NCBI GenBank assembly: GCA_016705955.1
Contig: JADJKO010000006.1
Span: 248,001-312,000, forward strand
Length of the DNA: 64,000 nt
Origin: Flavobacteriales bacterium
GTDB lineage: Bacteria > Bacteroidota > Bacteroidia > Flavobacteriales_F > PHOS-HE28
Direction of reading: 5' to 3'
Part shown: piece by piece, positions 18,589-28,326 of the stretch
Layout: each line of letters begins with the position of its first letter
Numbering within the stretch: the first letter of the stretch is position 1
Notes under the pieces: model-generated
Seen by the model: only the letters and a program-made list of their open reading frames with translations
Databases searched by the model: none
What the model was told of the DNA's origin: nothing
Position numbers and translations under genes: made by a program

Positions 18589-20289
18589 ATGTGCATGCGT
18601 TGGCTCCTGGTGTTGTTCATGATCGTGGTCGTTGCGTGTTCCGGACCTGCCGGGACCCGAGAACGCAGAACCCCATCCGGCAAGTATTACGGCGGTGTCT
18701 TCAATGCGAACGAGACCGAAGAGCTGAGTAGCCTTTTCCCGCTGAGTCTCGTGCAGGCCGCGGCCCACCGGATCGGGGCACAGATGTACGATGGGTTGGT
18801 GCGTTTGGATCAGAACGACCTATCGGTGATCCCCTCATTGGCCACCTCTTGGGAGGTGGATGCCAGCGGGACGGAGTACGTATTCCACCTACAGAAGGGA
18901 GTGATGTTCCACCCGGACGCATGTTTGCCCGACGGGAAGGGGAGGGAGCTGAAGGCCCAGGATGTGGTCGCTTGCTTCAACCTGCTTTGTACGAATGATC
19001 CGCGGAACAAAATGAACTGGTTGTTCCAGGATCGCGTGGTCGGCGCCAACGCGCATTTCGCGGCTACTTCCGGTGGTGTACGAACAACCGATTTGGAAGG
19101 GATCACAGCGGTGGATGCCCATACCGTGAAGTTCACCCTTACAAGGCCATGGCCCGGTTTTCTACAGGTGCTTGCGCATCAAGGATGCTGGATCTTCGCG
19201 CCCGAGTCCTATTCATTCTATGGAGAGGATGTGCGCTGGCACCCGGTCGGTACGGGTCCCTTCAGGCTGAAGCGATTCGACCGCGGCACGGTGCTGATCC
19301 TGGAGCGGTCGCCGGATTTCTGGGGAACGGACACCGATGGATCCCGGCTTCCTTATCTCGATGCGATCCGCTACACCTTCGAATCGGACAAGGGGAAGGA
19401 ATTGGATGCCTTCCTGGATGATCGCCTGTCCGCTGTGTACGAGCTTCCGATCGAGCGTACCGATGCGATGAACGGGAACGGGCGGTACGTGGTGCAGAGC
19501 ATACCTGCATTGTCCATCCAGTTCTATGGGTTCAATTCACGCAAGCCACCCTTCACTGATGTGCGCGTGCGCAAAGCGTTCTCACTTGCGATCGATCGGC
19601 GTTTCCTGGTGGATAGCGTGCTTGACGGACTTGCGGTGATGCCGCAACACGGCGTGGTGGCACCAGGCCTTGCGGACTACCCCTATGATGATGTGCCCGG
19701 CCCCGTGTATGATCCCGAGCAAGCGCGAAAGCTATTGGCAGAGGCGGGCTACCCGGCGGGCAGAGGACTGCCCACGGTCCACCTTCAAGTGAACAACAAC
19801 GGATTCGGTTATGTGGAGGTGGCGGGTGAAGTGCAGGGGATGCTGGAACGCGAATTGGGAGCGCGCGTGATCTCCACCGTATTACCCGCACAGCAACATT
19901 TCGAACGGGTGGAGCGTGGAGAAGCGCAATTCTGGCGTGAGGGTTGGATCGTGGACCATCCGGACCCGGAGAATTTTCTGGCGCTGTTCTATGGCCGGAA
20001 CGCGCCAGCGGACACGACGGAACCATCCTTCCTGAACAGTACGCGGCATCGCGATCCGGAGTACGATTCCTTGTTCGGCGCTGCGGCGCGGGATACGGAT
20101 GTGAAGGAACGCATGGCGTTACTGGCACGTGCGGAGACGCGGCTCATGTCAGAGTACATCGTCATCCCGCTTTACTACGAGCGTTCCGTTCGCCTGCTGC
20201 GGAACCAGGTGCGCGATCTTCCCATCAACGGCATGGAGTATCGCGACTTGCGCGCGGTATGGATGGATCCGGAACAGAAGACTCACTGA
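18589..20289 (+). CDS. ABC transporter solute-binding lipoprotein (peptide/nickel family 5)
   Basis: About 566 residues starting MCMRWLLVLFMIVVVAC, with a lipobox cysteine at residue 17, so it is anchored in a membrane as a lipoprotein. The body is an SBP_bac_5 (OppA/DppA) protein: YDGLVRLDQ, PSLATSWEVDASGTEYVFHL, KAQDVVACFNL, HPVGTGPFRLKRF, PFTDVRVRKAFSLAIDRR and the closing LMSEYIVIPLYYERSVRL are family landmarks. It would capture oligopeptides or similar ligands. No permease or ATPase gene is adjacent, so the partner transporter lies elsewhere. The frame is open for 79 codons upstream of the chosen start, but that stretch overlaps the divergent outer-membrane gene. The stop overlaps the convergent gene. 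Confidence 0.88.
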   Translation: MCMRWLLVLFMIVVVACSGPAGTRERRTPSGKYYGGVFNANETEELSSLFPLSLVQAAAHRIGAQMYDGLVRLDQNDLSVIPSLATSWEVDASGTEYVFHLQKGVMFHPDACLPDGKGRELKAQDVVACFNLLCTNDPRNKMNWLFQDRVVGANAHFAATSGGVRTTDLEGITAVDAHTVKFTLTRPWPGFLQVLAHQGCWIFAPESYSFYGEDVRWHPVGTGPFRLKRFDRGTVLILERSPDFWGTDTDGSRLPYLDAIRYTFESDKGKELDAFLDDRLSAVYELPIERTDAMNGNGRYVVQSIPALSIQFYGFNSRKPPFTDVRVRKAFSLAIDRRFLVDSVLDGLAVMPQHGVVAPGLADYPYDDVPGPVYDPEQARKLLAEAGYPAGRGLPTVHLQVNNNGFGYVEVAGEVQGMLERELGARVISTVLPAQQHFERVERGEAQFWREGWIVDHPDPENFLALFYGRNAPADTTEPSFLNSTRHRDPEYDSLFGAAARDTDVKERMALLARAETRLMSEYIVIPLYYERSVRLLRNQVRDLPINGMEYRDLRAVWMDPEQKTH

Positions 20290-21005
20290 GCGGACTTGCC
20301 CACCACTTCATATACCAATTGCTTGGCAAGAGGTATGAAGGTCTCCACATGCGGTAGGGAAAGATCGGTGTGGAAGGCGAAGACCGCTGGGTTCGGCAAC
20401 ATCCGATGCGCCGCGACCAGATCGGCCTTTACCCATTCATAGTTCTTCAGAAGGCCGGTGGAATAGGTGGTCACGAATCGTGTGCGTACATCTTCGAGAC
20501 CGCTAGCGGGTTCACGCGAACGCACAAGCGCCACTTCATAGTTGTACACGCGGATACCGGTCGGGGTGTGCAACAGCAACCATCCTTCGCGCGCATGCAG
20601 CGGAAGCACACCTACCGGTGAGAAATGGATGTGACCTGCGATCTCCGCACTGAGCCCCTGGCCATCGGCCAGGACATCCCGCAAATTCGGCAACGCCAGT
20701 TCGATCAGCTCATCGACCACGCCGAGGAATGGATCTTTCGGAAGCGCTTCATTCATTACCCCGCCGGTGCGTAGGTCGAAACCGATCAACTCCCCGGGAA
20801 AGCCGCCTTCCAATTTGCGCATCCGATCCCTCAACGCGATCAGCTCATCAATGTGCCATTGAAGTTCCTGAAGGTGCGGGTACAACTTGCGTTCATCGAA
20901 GCGCCGTTTCACGCGCTGGAGGTACGCCAGCAACGTGTACTGCTTCAGCTCCAGATCGAGCGCTGGGCTATATGCCCAATCAACGGGGAGTGCGGTCGGT
21001 TTCAT
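20283..21005 (-). CDS. Uncharacterised cytosolic protein, 240 residues
   Basis: I do not recognise this family. The protein lacks a signal peptide and membrane helices. The N-terminal half is helical with a likely coiled coil (KQYTLLAYLQRVKRRFDERK and HLQELQWHIDELIALRDRMR); the C-terminal half is alpha/beta with GHIHFSPVGVLPLHAREGWL and VRTRFVTTYSTGLLKNYEWV. The ATG at 21005 is supported by a consensus Bacteroidota -7 box (TATTTTTG) about 30 bases upstream. Its end overlaps the end of the convergent solute-binding protein gene by seven bases. Confidence 0.78.
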   Translation of the reverse strand: MKPTALPVDWAYSPALDLELKQYTLLAYLQRVKRRFDERKLYPHLQELQWHIDELIALRDRMRKLEGGFPGELIGFDLRTGGVMNEALPKDPFLGVVDELIELALPNLRDVLADGQGLSAEIAGHIHFSPVGVLPLHAREGWLLLHTPTGIRVYNYEVALVRSREPASGLEDVRTRFVTTYSTGLLKNYEWVKADLVAAHRMLPNPAVFAFHTDLSLPHVETFIPLAKQLVYEVVGKSAQ

Positions 21006-21033
21006 CGGTCTGTAACGAGTGCAACGCGTTGTT

Positions 21034-21041
21034 CAAAAATA
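21034..21041 (-). promoter_or_regulatory. Candidate Bacteroidota -7 promoter box
   Basis: On the minus strand these bases read TATTTTTG, a full match to TAnnTTTG, the -7 element recognised by the Bacteroidota primary sigma factor. It lies 28 bases upstream of the ATG at 21005, a normal leader length. A TTTG-type -33 element at the standard 19-21 base distance is not evident, so it is a candidate only. Confidence 0.4.
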
Positions 21042-21095
21042 ATGTTGCTTATCAAGGTTCTCCCGGGGGTTACGCCATCACCTTTGAACACCACT

Positions 21096-22085
21096 ATGGA
21101 AACAACGAGAATGAGTTTCACCCGCCTCCTTCGCACCGCCTTCCCGCTTTGCCTCATCACACTTGTGGCCTGTGTGCCTTCGCGCAAGTACGAGGAAGCG
21201 AATACCCGTGCGAAGACGCTGCAAGCTGAAGCGGATGCAGCGAACGCCAAAGCACGGGACGCGCAAGCCGCATTCGATGGGATGAAGTCCGCATCGGAGG
21301 AGGCGCAGCGCAGGCTGGTGCGTCTTCAGCAGGATACCACCATGCTCGGAACATCGTTGCGCTCCATGACCTCGCAGTACGACAAGATCAACGGACTGAA
21401 CAACGAGTTGCTGGACAAGTACAACAAGTTGCTCGCAGGAACGGGGAGTGAGAACCGGAAGCTGTTGAGCGATCTGGAAGCGTTGCGCTTGGACCTGATG
21501 AACCGGGAGGACAGTGTGAACGCAATGGGCAAACGCATCACTGAAAAGCAATCCGCACTAGCGGATCGGGAAGCGCAACTTCAGGCGCTGCAAGCCGAGC
21601 TGGCGGCGAAGGATGCGGCGATGAAAGGGTTGAAGGATCGGGTGAGTGCAGCGCTGACAGGATTTGAAGGCAAGGGGTTGACCGTGGAGCAACGGAACGG
21701 CCGTGTGTATGTGAGCATGGAGAACAAGTTGCTCTTCCCCAGTGGCAGCTACGCGGTTGACACGAAGGGGCGCGAGTTGATCATCAAGCTTGCCAAGGCG
21801 ATCGAATCCGAGAAGGACCTCAACGTCCTGGTGGAAGGGCACACCGACACGGACAAGGTCACCGGCGGTGGAGCACTGAAGGATAACTGGGACCTGAGCG
21901 TACTGCGGGCCACCAGCGTGGTGCGCATCATGCAGGAGAATAGCCAGCTGGCGCCTGTGCGGGTAACCGCTGCGGGTCGTGGGGAATATGTTCCGGTGGA
22001 TCCTGCCGACAAGGCGAAGAACCGTCGGATCGAGATCATCCTCTCGCCGGATCTTCAGGAGTTGATGAAGATCGTGAACGACTGA
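21096..22085 (+). CDS. OmpA-family lipoprotein with coiled coil
   Basis: A 329-residue protein from the ATG at 21096; a second ATG at 21111 (MSFTRLLRTAFPLCLITLVAC) is equally possible. A lipobox (LVAC) gives a lipid-anchored N terminus, followed by a long coiled coil at about residues 30-190. The OmpA peptidoglycan-binding domain fills the C-terminal 130 residues: LLFPSGSYAVDTKG, NVLVEGHTDTD, NWDLSVLRATSVVRIM and AAGRGEYVPVDPADKAKNRRIEI-type ending. It probably tethers the outer membrane to peptidoglycan. It is divergent from the uncharacterised gene at 21005 and has a long gene-free stretch downstream. Confidence 0.92.
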   Translation: METTRMSFTRLLRTAFPLCLITLVACVPSRKYEEANTRAKTLQAEADAANAKARDAQAAFDGMKSASEEAQRRLVRLQQDTTMLGTSLRSMTSQYDKINGLNNELLDKYNKLLAGTGSENRKLLSDLEALRLDLMNREDSVNAMGKRITEKQSALADREAQLQALQAELAAKDAAMKGLKDRVSAALTGFEGKGLTVEQRNGRVYVSMENKLLFPSGSYAVDTKGRELIIKLAKAIESEKDLNVLVEGHTDTDKVTGGGALKDNWDLSVLRATSVVRIMQENSQLAPVRVTAAGRGEYVPVDPADKAKNRRIEIILSPDLQELMKIVND

Positions 22086-22602
22086 CATGGCGGAAGCGAA
22101 GGCTTCATAAACATTGTCCGCGTCCGTTTGCCGGATGCAAGCGCTCATTTGGAATGATCCCCGCCTCGTGCATGGCAACGGGTCGTCTAGAAGCGCTCAT
22201 CATTGGCCCGGTTCCGTTCAGCAGCGATCCAATCGATTTTCACATTCGTTCGGAAGCCTCATCTGTGGGAGGATTCCTTTTTCTTCGCGTATTCAACGAA
22301 CGTGACAGGCTATTGGTAGAAATCTCCCACACCCGACGAATGGGACGAAGGGGGGAGCGAGACGGGAGCTGCGCCGGATGAATCAGGGGATATGCCCGCC
22401 GAGCCATGTGCCAAGGCTTCTTAAGGGCTTCGGCAGCGCGAGTTCCCACTGCTAGATTCGGCACTGTCGTTCAAGCGGGTGCATGCATCCGTGATCAGTC
22501 CGATGAGATCGCGAAGCTCCGCGCGATGGCAGAGGGCCGGGGGCCGGGCAAGGGACCCAGGGCGGCGAACCGGTCCACGCACCAGGGGCGTTTTGACGGA
22601 CG
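22086..22602 (+). other. Gene-free stretch before the C25-like T9SS gene
   Basis: About 517 bases without a credible gene: the short open frames here lack family features and have no clear start signals. I see no perfect TAnnTTTG box and no strong terminator; the only mild features are a C/G-rich run (gccgggggccgggcaaggg) near 22540 and a purine-rich stretch near 22340. It may hold the leader and promoter of the gene at 22603, but nothing in it can be assigned. Confidence 0.5.
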
Positions 22603-25600
22603 ATGATCAGTAATCGGATCCTTGGCGCGCGCGCAGCCACGCTTCTTGCAAGTTTCATCTTACTCGCTTCTGGGCTATTGGCGCAGACCATGTCCCAGCA
22701 GGCAGCGGTGCCGCTTAGCGCCACGGTCCAATCCTCGCCCGCGCGGATCACCTTGGCGTGGACCACGCTGCCGAGTACCACCTCGATCACCATCTACCGC
22801 AAATCCATTTCGGCAACTTCATGGGGATCCGTGATCGCCACCCCTGCCGCCACGGACCTGAGCTATGCGGATAACGCGGTAGCCATAGCGACAGCCTACG
22901 AATACAAAGTGGTCCGAGTGGCTGGAGGAGTAACGGGTACTGGATACCTCAGCACGGGCATCGCGGTTCCCCCGGTCGACTACCGCGGGCGAATGATCCT
23001 CCTTGTCGACAACGCGTTCACCGGACCATTGGCGACCGAGCTTGCCGAATTGAAGAACGATCTGCGCATGGATGGCTGGTCCGTGGTGCGCGTGGACCTG
23101 TCGCGTTCCGCATCTGTTGCTACTGTGAAGAGCGCGGTCGTGGCACAATACAATGCGGATCCGACGAACACGAAGGCGCTATACATCGTTGGCCATTTGG
23201 CAGTACCCTATTCAGGCAACATCAACCCGGATGGTCACGGCGAACACCTCGGCGCATGGCCATGTGATGGCTATTACGGCGAGTTGAACGGTACATGGAC
23301 GGATGCTTCGGTGAACAACAACGCTTCGCAGCGGCCGCAGAACCGCAATGTGCCGGGTGATGGCAAGTTCGATCAGAACAATTTCCCGTCCGATGTTGAG
23401 CTACAGGTCGGGCGCGTGGACTTTTTTGATCTACCAGCATTCTCCACAAGCGAAACGGAACTGATGCGCAACTACCTGGTCAAAGCGCATGGGTTCAAGA
23501 TGAAGTTCTGGACACCGACACCTCGCGGCCTGGTGTTCGACAACCTTCAATGGATAAACAACCCGATAGCGGCTACCGCGTGGCGGACCATGGCGGCAAT
23601 GGTCGGGGCCGCGAACGTCACCGCTGCGAACCAGTACGCGCAACCGTTCTATCAGCTGGTGAACAACCAGAGCTACTTATGGACCTATTCCAGTGGCGGT
23701 GGGACGATCGAGGTCATTGGAAGCACCGTGACCTACAACGGCTTGGACCTCGTGGGAACGACTCAGGATTTCGCGACGACCTCCTCGCACTGGGGGGTCT
23801 TCAACATGTGCTTCGGGAGTAACGTGGGTGATTGGGATAACACGAACAACTTCATGCGGGCCCCGCTTGCCAGCGGTTACGCGTTGACGAATTGCTGGGC
23901 GGGGATACCGGCGTGGTACGTCCACCATATGGGTATGGGCGCCAACATCGGACAGAGCACGTTGGTGAGCATGAACAACAGCGGCCTCTATACTCCGCTC
24001 ACGGATGGCTGGCAGTCGTCGATCGGACGCTCGCACCTTGGACTCATGGGTGATCCATCGCTCCGCCAGAAGATGTTGTTGGGGCCGTCGAACCTGAGCG
24101 CCACGAACGCAGCCGGCAACGTGTCCTTCAGTTGGTCACCGAGTACGGAGACCGTGGATGGTTACCACATCTATGCGATCGACGGGACGACCGGAGTGAT
24201 CACGCGGATCACTTCCTCGGTGATCACCGGGACGACTTTCGCAAGCGCGATACCGTTCGCTGCGGGTAAGGAGTACATGGTGCGGGCTGTTCGCCTGATC
24301 ACCGAACCCAGCGGATCATATCACAATCTCTCGCTCGGTGCTTCGGTGATCACCTCCGGCTCGGCAGCATTGGATTGTGCTGGCGTGGCTGGTGGCCCTG
24401 CGCAACCCGGGACCCCATGCAATGATGGGGTCGCGTGTACGACGAATGACACATGGAGCACTAGCTGCCAATGCGCTGGTGTATCGTCCACTCCCGTTGC
24501 GACGATCACCGCAGGCGGATCCACGACGTTCTGCAATGGCGGAAGCGTGACCTTGACCGCAAGCAGCGGTACGGGCTACACCTATCAATGGCGCAACAAT
24601 GGGTCGAACATCGGTGGCGCGACCGGTAGCGGTTACACCTCGACAGCGAGTGGTTCCTACTCGGTGGTGGTGAGCAACGGTGGATGCAGCACGACCTCCT
24701 CGAGTACGACGGTAACGGTGAACACCGCGCCGACAGCAACGATCTCTGCAAGTGGGCCCACAACTTTCTGTAGCGGTGGAAGCGTGACTTTGACCGCGAA
24801 CAGCGGAACGGGGTACACTTACCAGTGGCGCAACAACGGCGCGAACATCAGCGGAGCGACGAGCAGCAGCTACGCGGCGACGGCGAGTGGTTCCTACTCG
24901 GTGATCGTGACAAACGGCGGATGCAGCACGACCTCTTCAACCACGACCGTGACGGTGAGCAGTTCGCCCTCAGCGAACGTGACAGCGAGCGGGTCGACCT
25001 CCTTCTGCACCGGGGGCAATGTGGTCCTGAGTGCTTCCACCGGAAGCGGGTACACCTACCAATGGAAGAAGAATGGAACGAACATCAGCGGCGCCACCAG
25101 CAGCGCGTACACGGCAACGACCAGCGGAGCGTATAGTTTGGTGATCACTGCTGGAGCATGCAGCAGTACGTCTGCGAGTACGACGGTAACGGTGAACACC
25201 GCGCCGACGGCAACGATCTCGGCAAGTGGGGTCACAACTTTCTGTAGCGGAGGAAGCGTGACTTTGACCGCGAACAGCGGAACGGGGTACACCTATCAAT
25301 GGCGCAACAACGGCGCGAACATCAGCGGAGCGACGAGCAGCAGCTACACGGCGACGGCGAGTGGTTCCTACTCGGTGATCGTGACAAACGGCGGATGCAG
25401 CACGACCTCCTCACCCACGACCGTGACGGTGAGCAGTTCGCCCTCAGCGACCGTGACAGCGGGCGGGTCGACCTCCTTCTGCACCGGGGGCAATGTGGTC
25501 CTGAATGCTTCCACGGGAAGCGGGTACACCTACCAATGGAAGAAGAATGGAACGAACATCAGCGGCGCCACAAGTAGCGCATACACAGCGACAACGAGCG

Positions 25601-27522
25601 GTACCTACAGTGTGGTGATCACTGCTGGAGCATGTAGCAGTACGTCTGCGAGTACGACGGTAACGGTGAACACCGCGCCGACAGCAACGATCTCTGCAAG
25701 TGGGGCCACAACTTTCTGTAGCGGTGGAAGCGTGACTTTGACCGCGAACAGTGGTACAGGCTACACCTACCAATGGCGCAACAACGGCACGAACATCAAT
25801 GGAGCGACAAGTAGTTCGTACACCACCAGCACATCCGGTAGTTATTCGGCAGTGGTGAGTATTGGAGGTTGTAGCGCAACGTCCTCCGCATTGAACACAA
25901 CTGCCCTGAACGGGCCCTCCCTCAATTGCTCGGCTTCACCCGCCAATGGGACCGTGTCCGTATCGGTGACCGGCGGAACCGCACCATTCTCCTATTCATG
26001 GAACACCAGTCCTGCCCAGTTCACAGCCACGGCATCGGTTACTGGTTCGGGTACCTATACGGTCATGGTCAGTGATGCGAACGGCTGCACGAGTACCTGC
26101 ACATCCACCTTGACCATGGTTACTTCATCCGGACCATGCACCGGATTCGTCACGGCTGCGCAGGGTACTTGGGGAGCGCCAGCCACCGCGTACAACGTTT
26201 CCGGGTACATGACGAATGGATTTACAACGGCCTTCCCCCCGCCCAACGGTCTGACCATTGGTTGCGGTTCGCGGTTCATGCGATTCACTACTTCAGCAGC
26301 GATCATCACTGCGCTGCCGAGCTATGGCACGCCGAACATCCTTCCGAATGGCACCACGGTGAACCCGAGCGCTCCCGGAAATTCATTGGTCGGACAGTTG
26401 GTCGCGGCCAAACTGAATGCGCGGTATGATGAGATCGACCCGGACTTCGCACCCTACCAAGGGCTGATCAGGGATCTGGTGATCACCACGGGCACTTTCG
26501 CGGGTTGGACCTTCCAACAGCTGATCAATGAAGCCGACTTGAAGGTCGGTGGTTGTGCCTCGAACTATTCCTATGCGGCGTTGAGCAGTGCGCTTACCAC
26601 GATCAACAACGGCTACGACGCTCCGGGAGAGGATGTCGGATACTTGACATGCGCTGCCTCGATATCAGGTCCTGCGGAAGTATCCTGTACCGGTTTCGTG
26701 CTTGCCGCCCAAGGGACATGGGGCGCAACAGCGACCGCGTACAACGTGGCTGGATACATGGTCGCTGGCTTCGGTTCCGCCCTCCCTGGCGCCGACGGGT
26801 TGACCATCGGATGCGGTTCGCGGTCCATGCGCTTCACCTCTTCGTCAGCGATCATAGCAGCGCTGCCCTCCTATGGCACACCGGCGATCCTTCCCAGCGG
26901 GATCACTGTGAACCCCATCTCTCCGGGAAACACACTGGTCGGACAGTTGGTGGCGGCCAAGTTGAATGTGCGCTATGATGAGATGGATCCCGACTTCGCG
27001 CCTTATGAAGGCTTGATCAAGGACCTGGTGATCACTTCCGGCACCTTCGTCGGAATGACCGTGCAGCAATTGATCGACCTCGCGGACCAGATCATCGGCG
27101 GATGCTCATCCACGTATTCCTATGCAACGGTCAGCAGTGCATTGACCACCCTGAACAACGGTTACGACGAACCCGGTGAGGATGTCGGCTTCCTGGCTTG
27201 CGCGACCACGGCCGGCATGATCCTTCAAGATCAACCAGTGGAGATTGCATCGATCCTGGAGCCCATGGAAGTAGTCGTCTACCCGGTGCCGACGCGAGGC
27301 CAAACCACAGTCCTGCTCTCCGGCATCGAAGTGGACGGCGACATCGTGGTGGAACTGCTCTCCGTGCTCGGTGTTACGGAACGGGTGCTGTTCAATGGAA
27401 GTGCTGAAGCAGGTGTCCAGAAGAGCATTGCGTTCGATGCAAGCGGTCTGGCACCAGGCCCCTACCTCTGCCGTGTGATCATGGGCGATCGTGTGACCAG
27501 CCGCCGGATCATCGTTCAATAG
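22603..27522 (+). CDS. Secreted C25 (gingipain)-like protein with Ig repeats and T9SS type A sorting domain
   Basis: A 1639-residue protein. Order: signal peptide (ATLLASFILLASGLLAQ), a fibronectin-like domain (about 35-120), then a region built like peptidase family C25: YIVGHLAVPYSGN, DGYYGELNG, SDVELQVGRVDF and LGLMGDPSLR. The family's GHG motif reads GGG here (residues 365-367), while the following cysteine is present (C403, FNMCFGS), so the catalytic histidine appears lost. A second fibronectin-like domain follows, then six Ig-like repeats (TFCSGGSVTLTANSGTGYTY) at about 640-1100, two copies of a roughly 180-residue domain (GLTIGCGSR, DEIDPDFAPY, NNGYDAPGEDVG), and a sorting domain starting VVVYPVPTRGQTTV. 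Likely a surface or released adhesin-like protein. Confidence 0.85.
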   Translation: MISNRILGARAATLLASFILLASGLLAQTMSQQAAVPLSATVQSSPARITLAWTTLPSTTSITIYRKSISATSWGSVIATPAATDLSYADNAVAIATAYEYKVVRVAGGVTGTGYLSTGIAVPPVDYRGRMILLVDNAFTGPLATELAELKNDLRMDGWSVVRVDLSRSASVATVKSAVVAQYNADPTNTKALYIVGHLAVPYSGNINPDGHGEHLGAWPCDGYYGELNGTWTDASVNNNASQRPQNRNVPGDGKFDQNNFPSDVELQVGRVDFFDLPAFSTSETELMRNYLVKAHGFKMKFWTPTPRGLVFDNLQWINNPIAATAWRTMAAMVGAANVTAANQYAQPFYQLVNNQSYLWTYSSGGGTIEVIGSTVTYNGLDLVGTTQDFATTSSHWGVFNMCFGSNVGDWDNTNNFMRAPLASGYALTNCWAGIPAWYVHHMGMGANIGQSTLVSMNNSGLYTPLTDGWQSSIGRSHLGLMGDPSLRQKMLLGPSNLSATNAAGNVSFSWSPSTETVDGYHIYAIDGTTGVITRITSSVITGTTFASAIPFAAGKEYMVRAVRLITEPSGSYHNLSLGASVITSGSAALDCAGVAGGPAQPGTPCNDGVACTTNDTWSTSCQCAGVSSTPVATITAGGSTTFCNGGSVTLTASSGTGYTYQWRNNGSNIGGATGSGYTSTASGSYSVVVSNGGCSTTSSSTTVTVNTAPTATISASGPTTFCSGGSVTLTANSGTGYTYQWRNNGANISGATSSSYAATASGSYSVIVTNGGCSTTSSTTTVTVSSSPSANVTASGSTSFCTGGNVVLSASTGSGYTYQWKKNGTNISGATSSAYTATTSGAYSLVITAGACSSTSASTTVTVNTAPTATISASGVTTFCSGGSVTLTANSGTGYTYQWRNNGANISGATSSSYTATASGSYSVIVTNGGCSTTSSPTTVTVSSSPSATVTAGGSTSFCTGGNVVLNASTGSGYTYQWKKNGTNISGATSSAYTATTSGTYSVVITAGACSSTSASTTVTVNTAPTATISASGATTFCSGGSVTLTANSGTGYTYQWRNNGTNINGATSSSYTTSTSGSYSAVVSIGGCSATSSALNTTALNGPSLNCSASPANGTVSVSVTGGTAPFSYSWNTSPAQFTATASVTGSGTYTVMVSDANGCTSTCTSTLTMVTSSGPCTGFVTAAQGTWGAPATAYNVSGYMTNGFTTAFPPPNGLTIGCGSRFMRFTTSAAIITALPSYGTPNILPNGTTVNPSAPGNSLVGQLVAAKLNARYDEIDPDFAPYQGLIRDLVITTGTFAGWTFQQLINEADLKVGGCASNYSYAALSSALTTINNGYDAPGEDVGYLTCAASISGPAEVSCTGFVLAAQGTWGATATAYNVAGYMVAGFGSALPGADGLTIGCGSRSMRFTSSSAIIAALPSYGTPAILPSGITVNPISPGNTLVGQLVAAKLNVRYDEMDPDFAPYEGLIKDLVITSGTFVGMTVQQLIDLADQIIGGCSSTYSYATVSSALTTLNNGYDEPGEDVGFLACATTAGMILQDQPVEIASILEPMEVVVYPVPTRGQTTVLLSGIEVDGDIVVELLSVLGVTERVLFNGSAEAGVQKSIAFDASGLAPGPYLCRVIMGDRVTSRRIIVQ
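24718..25900 (+). repeat. 474-bp tandem DNA repeat encoding paired Ig-like domains
   Basis: The phrase gtgaacaccgcgccgac recurs at 24718, 25192 and 25666, exactly 474 bases apart, and long stretches between are nearly identical at DNA level (for example agcggaacggggtacac and accgggggcaatgtggtc). Each unit encodes two Ig-like domains of about 79 residues. The third unit is incomplete and more diverged. Near-identity of DNA as well as protein means recent duplication or gene conversion, so copy number is likely to vary between strains and may be misassembled. Confidence 0.85.
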
Positions 27523-27580
27523 CGCATTCGTGAACAGACCCGACAGGGTGATCCTGTCAAAGGGTTCCTACCTTCATGGT

Positions 27581-28300
27581 ATGAACACCACTTCCCATTT
27601 TCTTGTCGGTCTGGGCGTTGTCTCATCCGCCGTCGCCCCATCGTGCGCATTCAATGGTGGAGTGAAGGGGACGGGCCCCGTCGTCCATCGCACGGTCACG
27701 CTGGAGCCGATCAAGGGGTTCGTACTCGAAGGATCCATGGAGGTTCAGCTATCGCGGTCCGCGACACAGGACATTGATATCGAGGCGCAGGAGAACATCG
27801 CTGCCTTGATCACCACGGAAGTACGCGATGGCATTTGGCACATCAGCACATCGAAGAGCTACTCCACGAGTGCTCCGTTCATCATTCACATCGACGTCCC
27901 ATCCATCGAGGTCGTCAAGGTGGATGGCTCCGGTGATGTGATCGGGAATGGAGAATTCGAACAGGACCGAGCGATGTTCGATGTCTCGGGAAGTGGGAGC
28001 ATCACCCTTGCGATGTTCGCAGAGAGGATCGATGCGCGGATCGATGGATCGGGTGATGTTCGGCTGACGGGTCAGTGCGATCTGCTCGACGTGAAAGTGC
28101 ATGGCAGTGGTGATGTGAGTGCAAGCGATCTTGAACTCACGGACCTGAATGCGATGATCGATGGGAGCGGGAACATCACCGCGAATGCAAGCGGCAAGGT
28201 GGACGCGCGGATCTCGGGAAGCGGTGATGTGGTACTGCTACGGCAACCTACGGACATCGCCCAGCACGTGGATGGTTCCGGCGCTGTGCGCGTGAAGTAG
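27581..28300 (+). CDS. DUF2807 (GIN-domain) secreted protein
   Basis: A 239-residue protein from the ATG at 27581, preceded by a taccttca box. After an N-terminal signal (MNTTSHFLVGLGVVSSAVAP, possibly with a lipidated C22) comes a right-handed beta-helix-like DUF2807 domain. It shows the repeating VDGSGD / VSGSGS / IDGSGDV / VHGSGDV / ISGSGDV pattern, about one turn every 20 residues, and the family opening GFVLEGSMEVQLSRSATQDI. Such proteins are common single secreted proteins in Bacteroidota; their role is unknown, and binding of other surface proteins is only a guess. Some 17 in-frame codons upstream of the chosen start contain no signal sequence. Confidence 0.88.
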   Translation: MNTTSHFLVGLGVVSSAVAPSCAFNGGVKGTGPVVHRTVTLEPIKGFVLEGSMEVQLSRSATQDIDIEAQENIAALITTEVRDGIWHISTSKSYSTSAPFIIHIDVPSIEVVKVDGSGDVIGNGEFEQDRAMFDVSGSGSITLAMFAERIDARIDGSGDVRLTGQCDLLDVKVHGSGDVSASDLELTDLNAMIDGSGNITANASGKVDARISGSGDVVLLRQPTDIAQHVDGSGAVRVK

Positions 28301-28326
28301 CACGAATGGAAACCTCCGGAAATGCA

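Noticed and set aside
24488..25880. Regular repeats that could suggest a CRISPR array
   Set aside because: The period is 474 bases, the repeats are translated as Ig domains and there are no short unique spacers.
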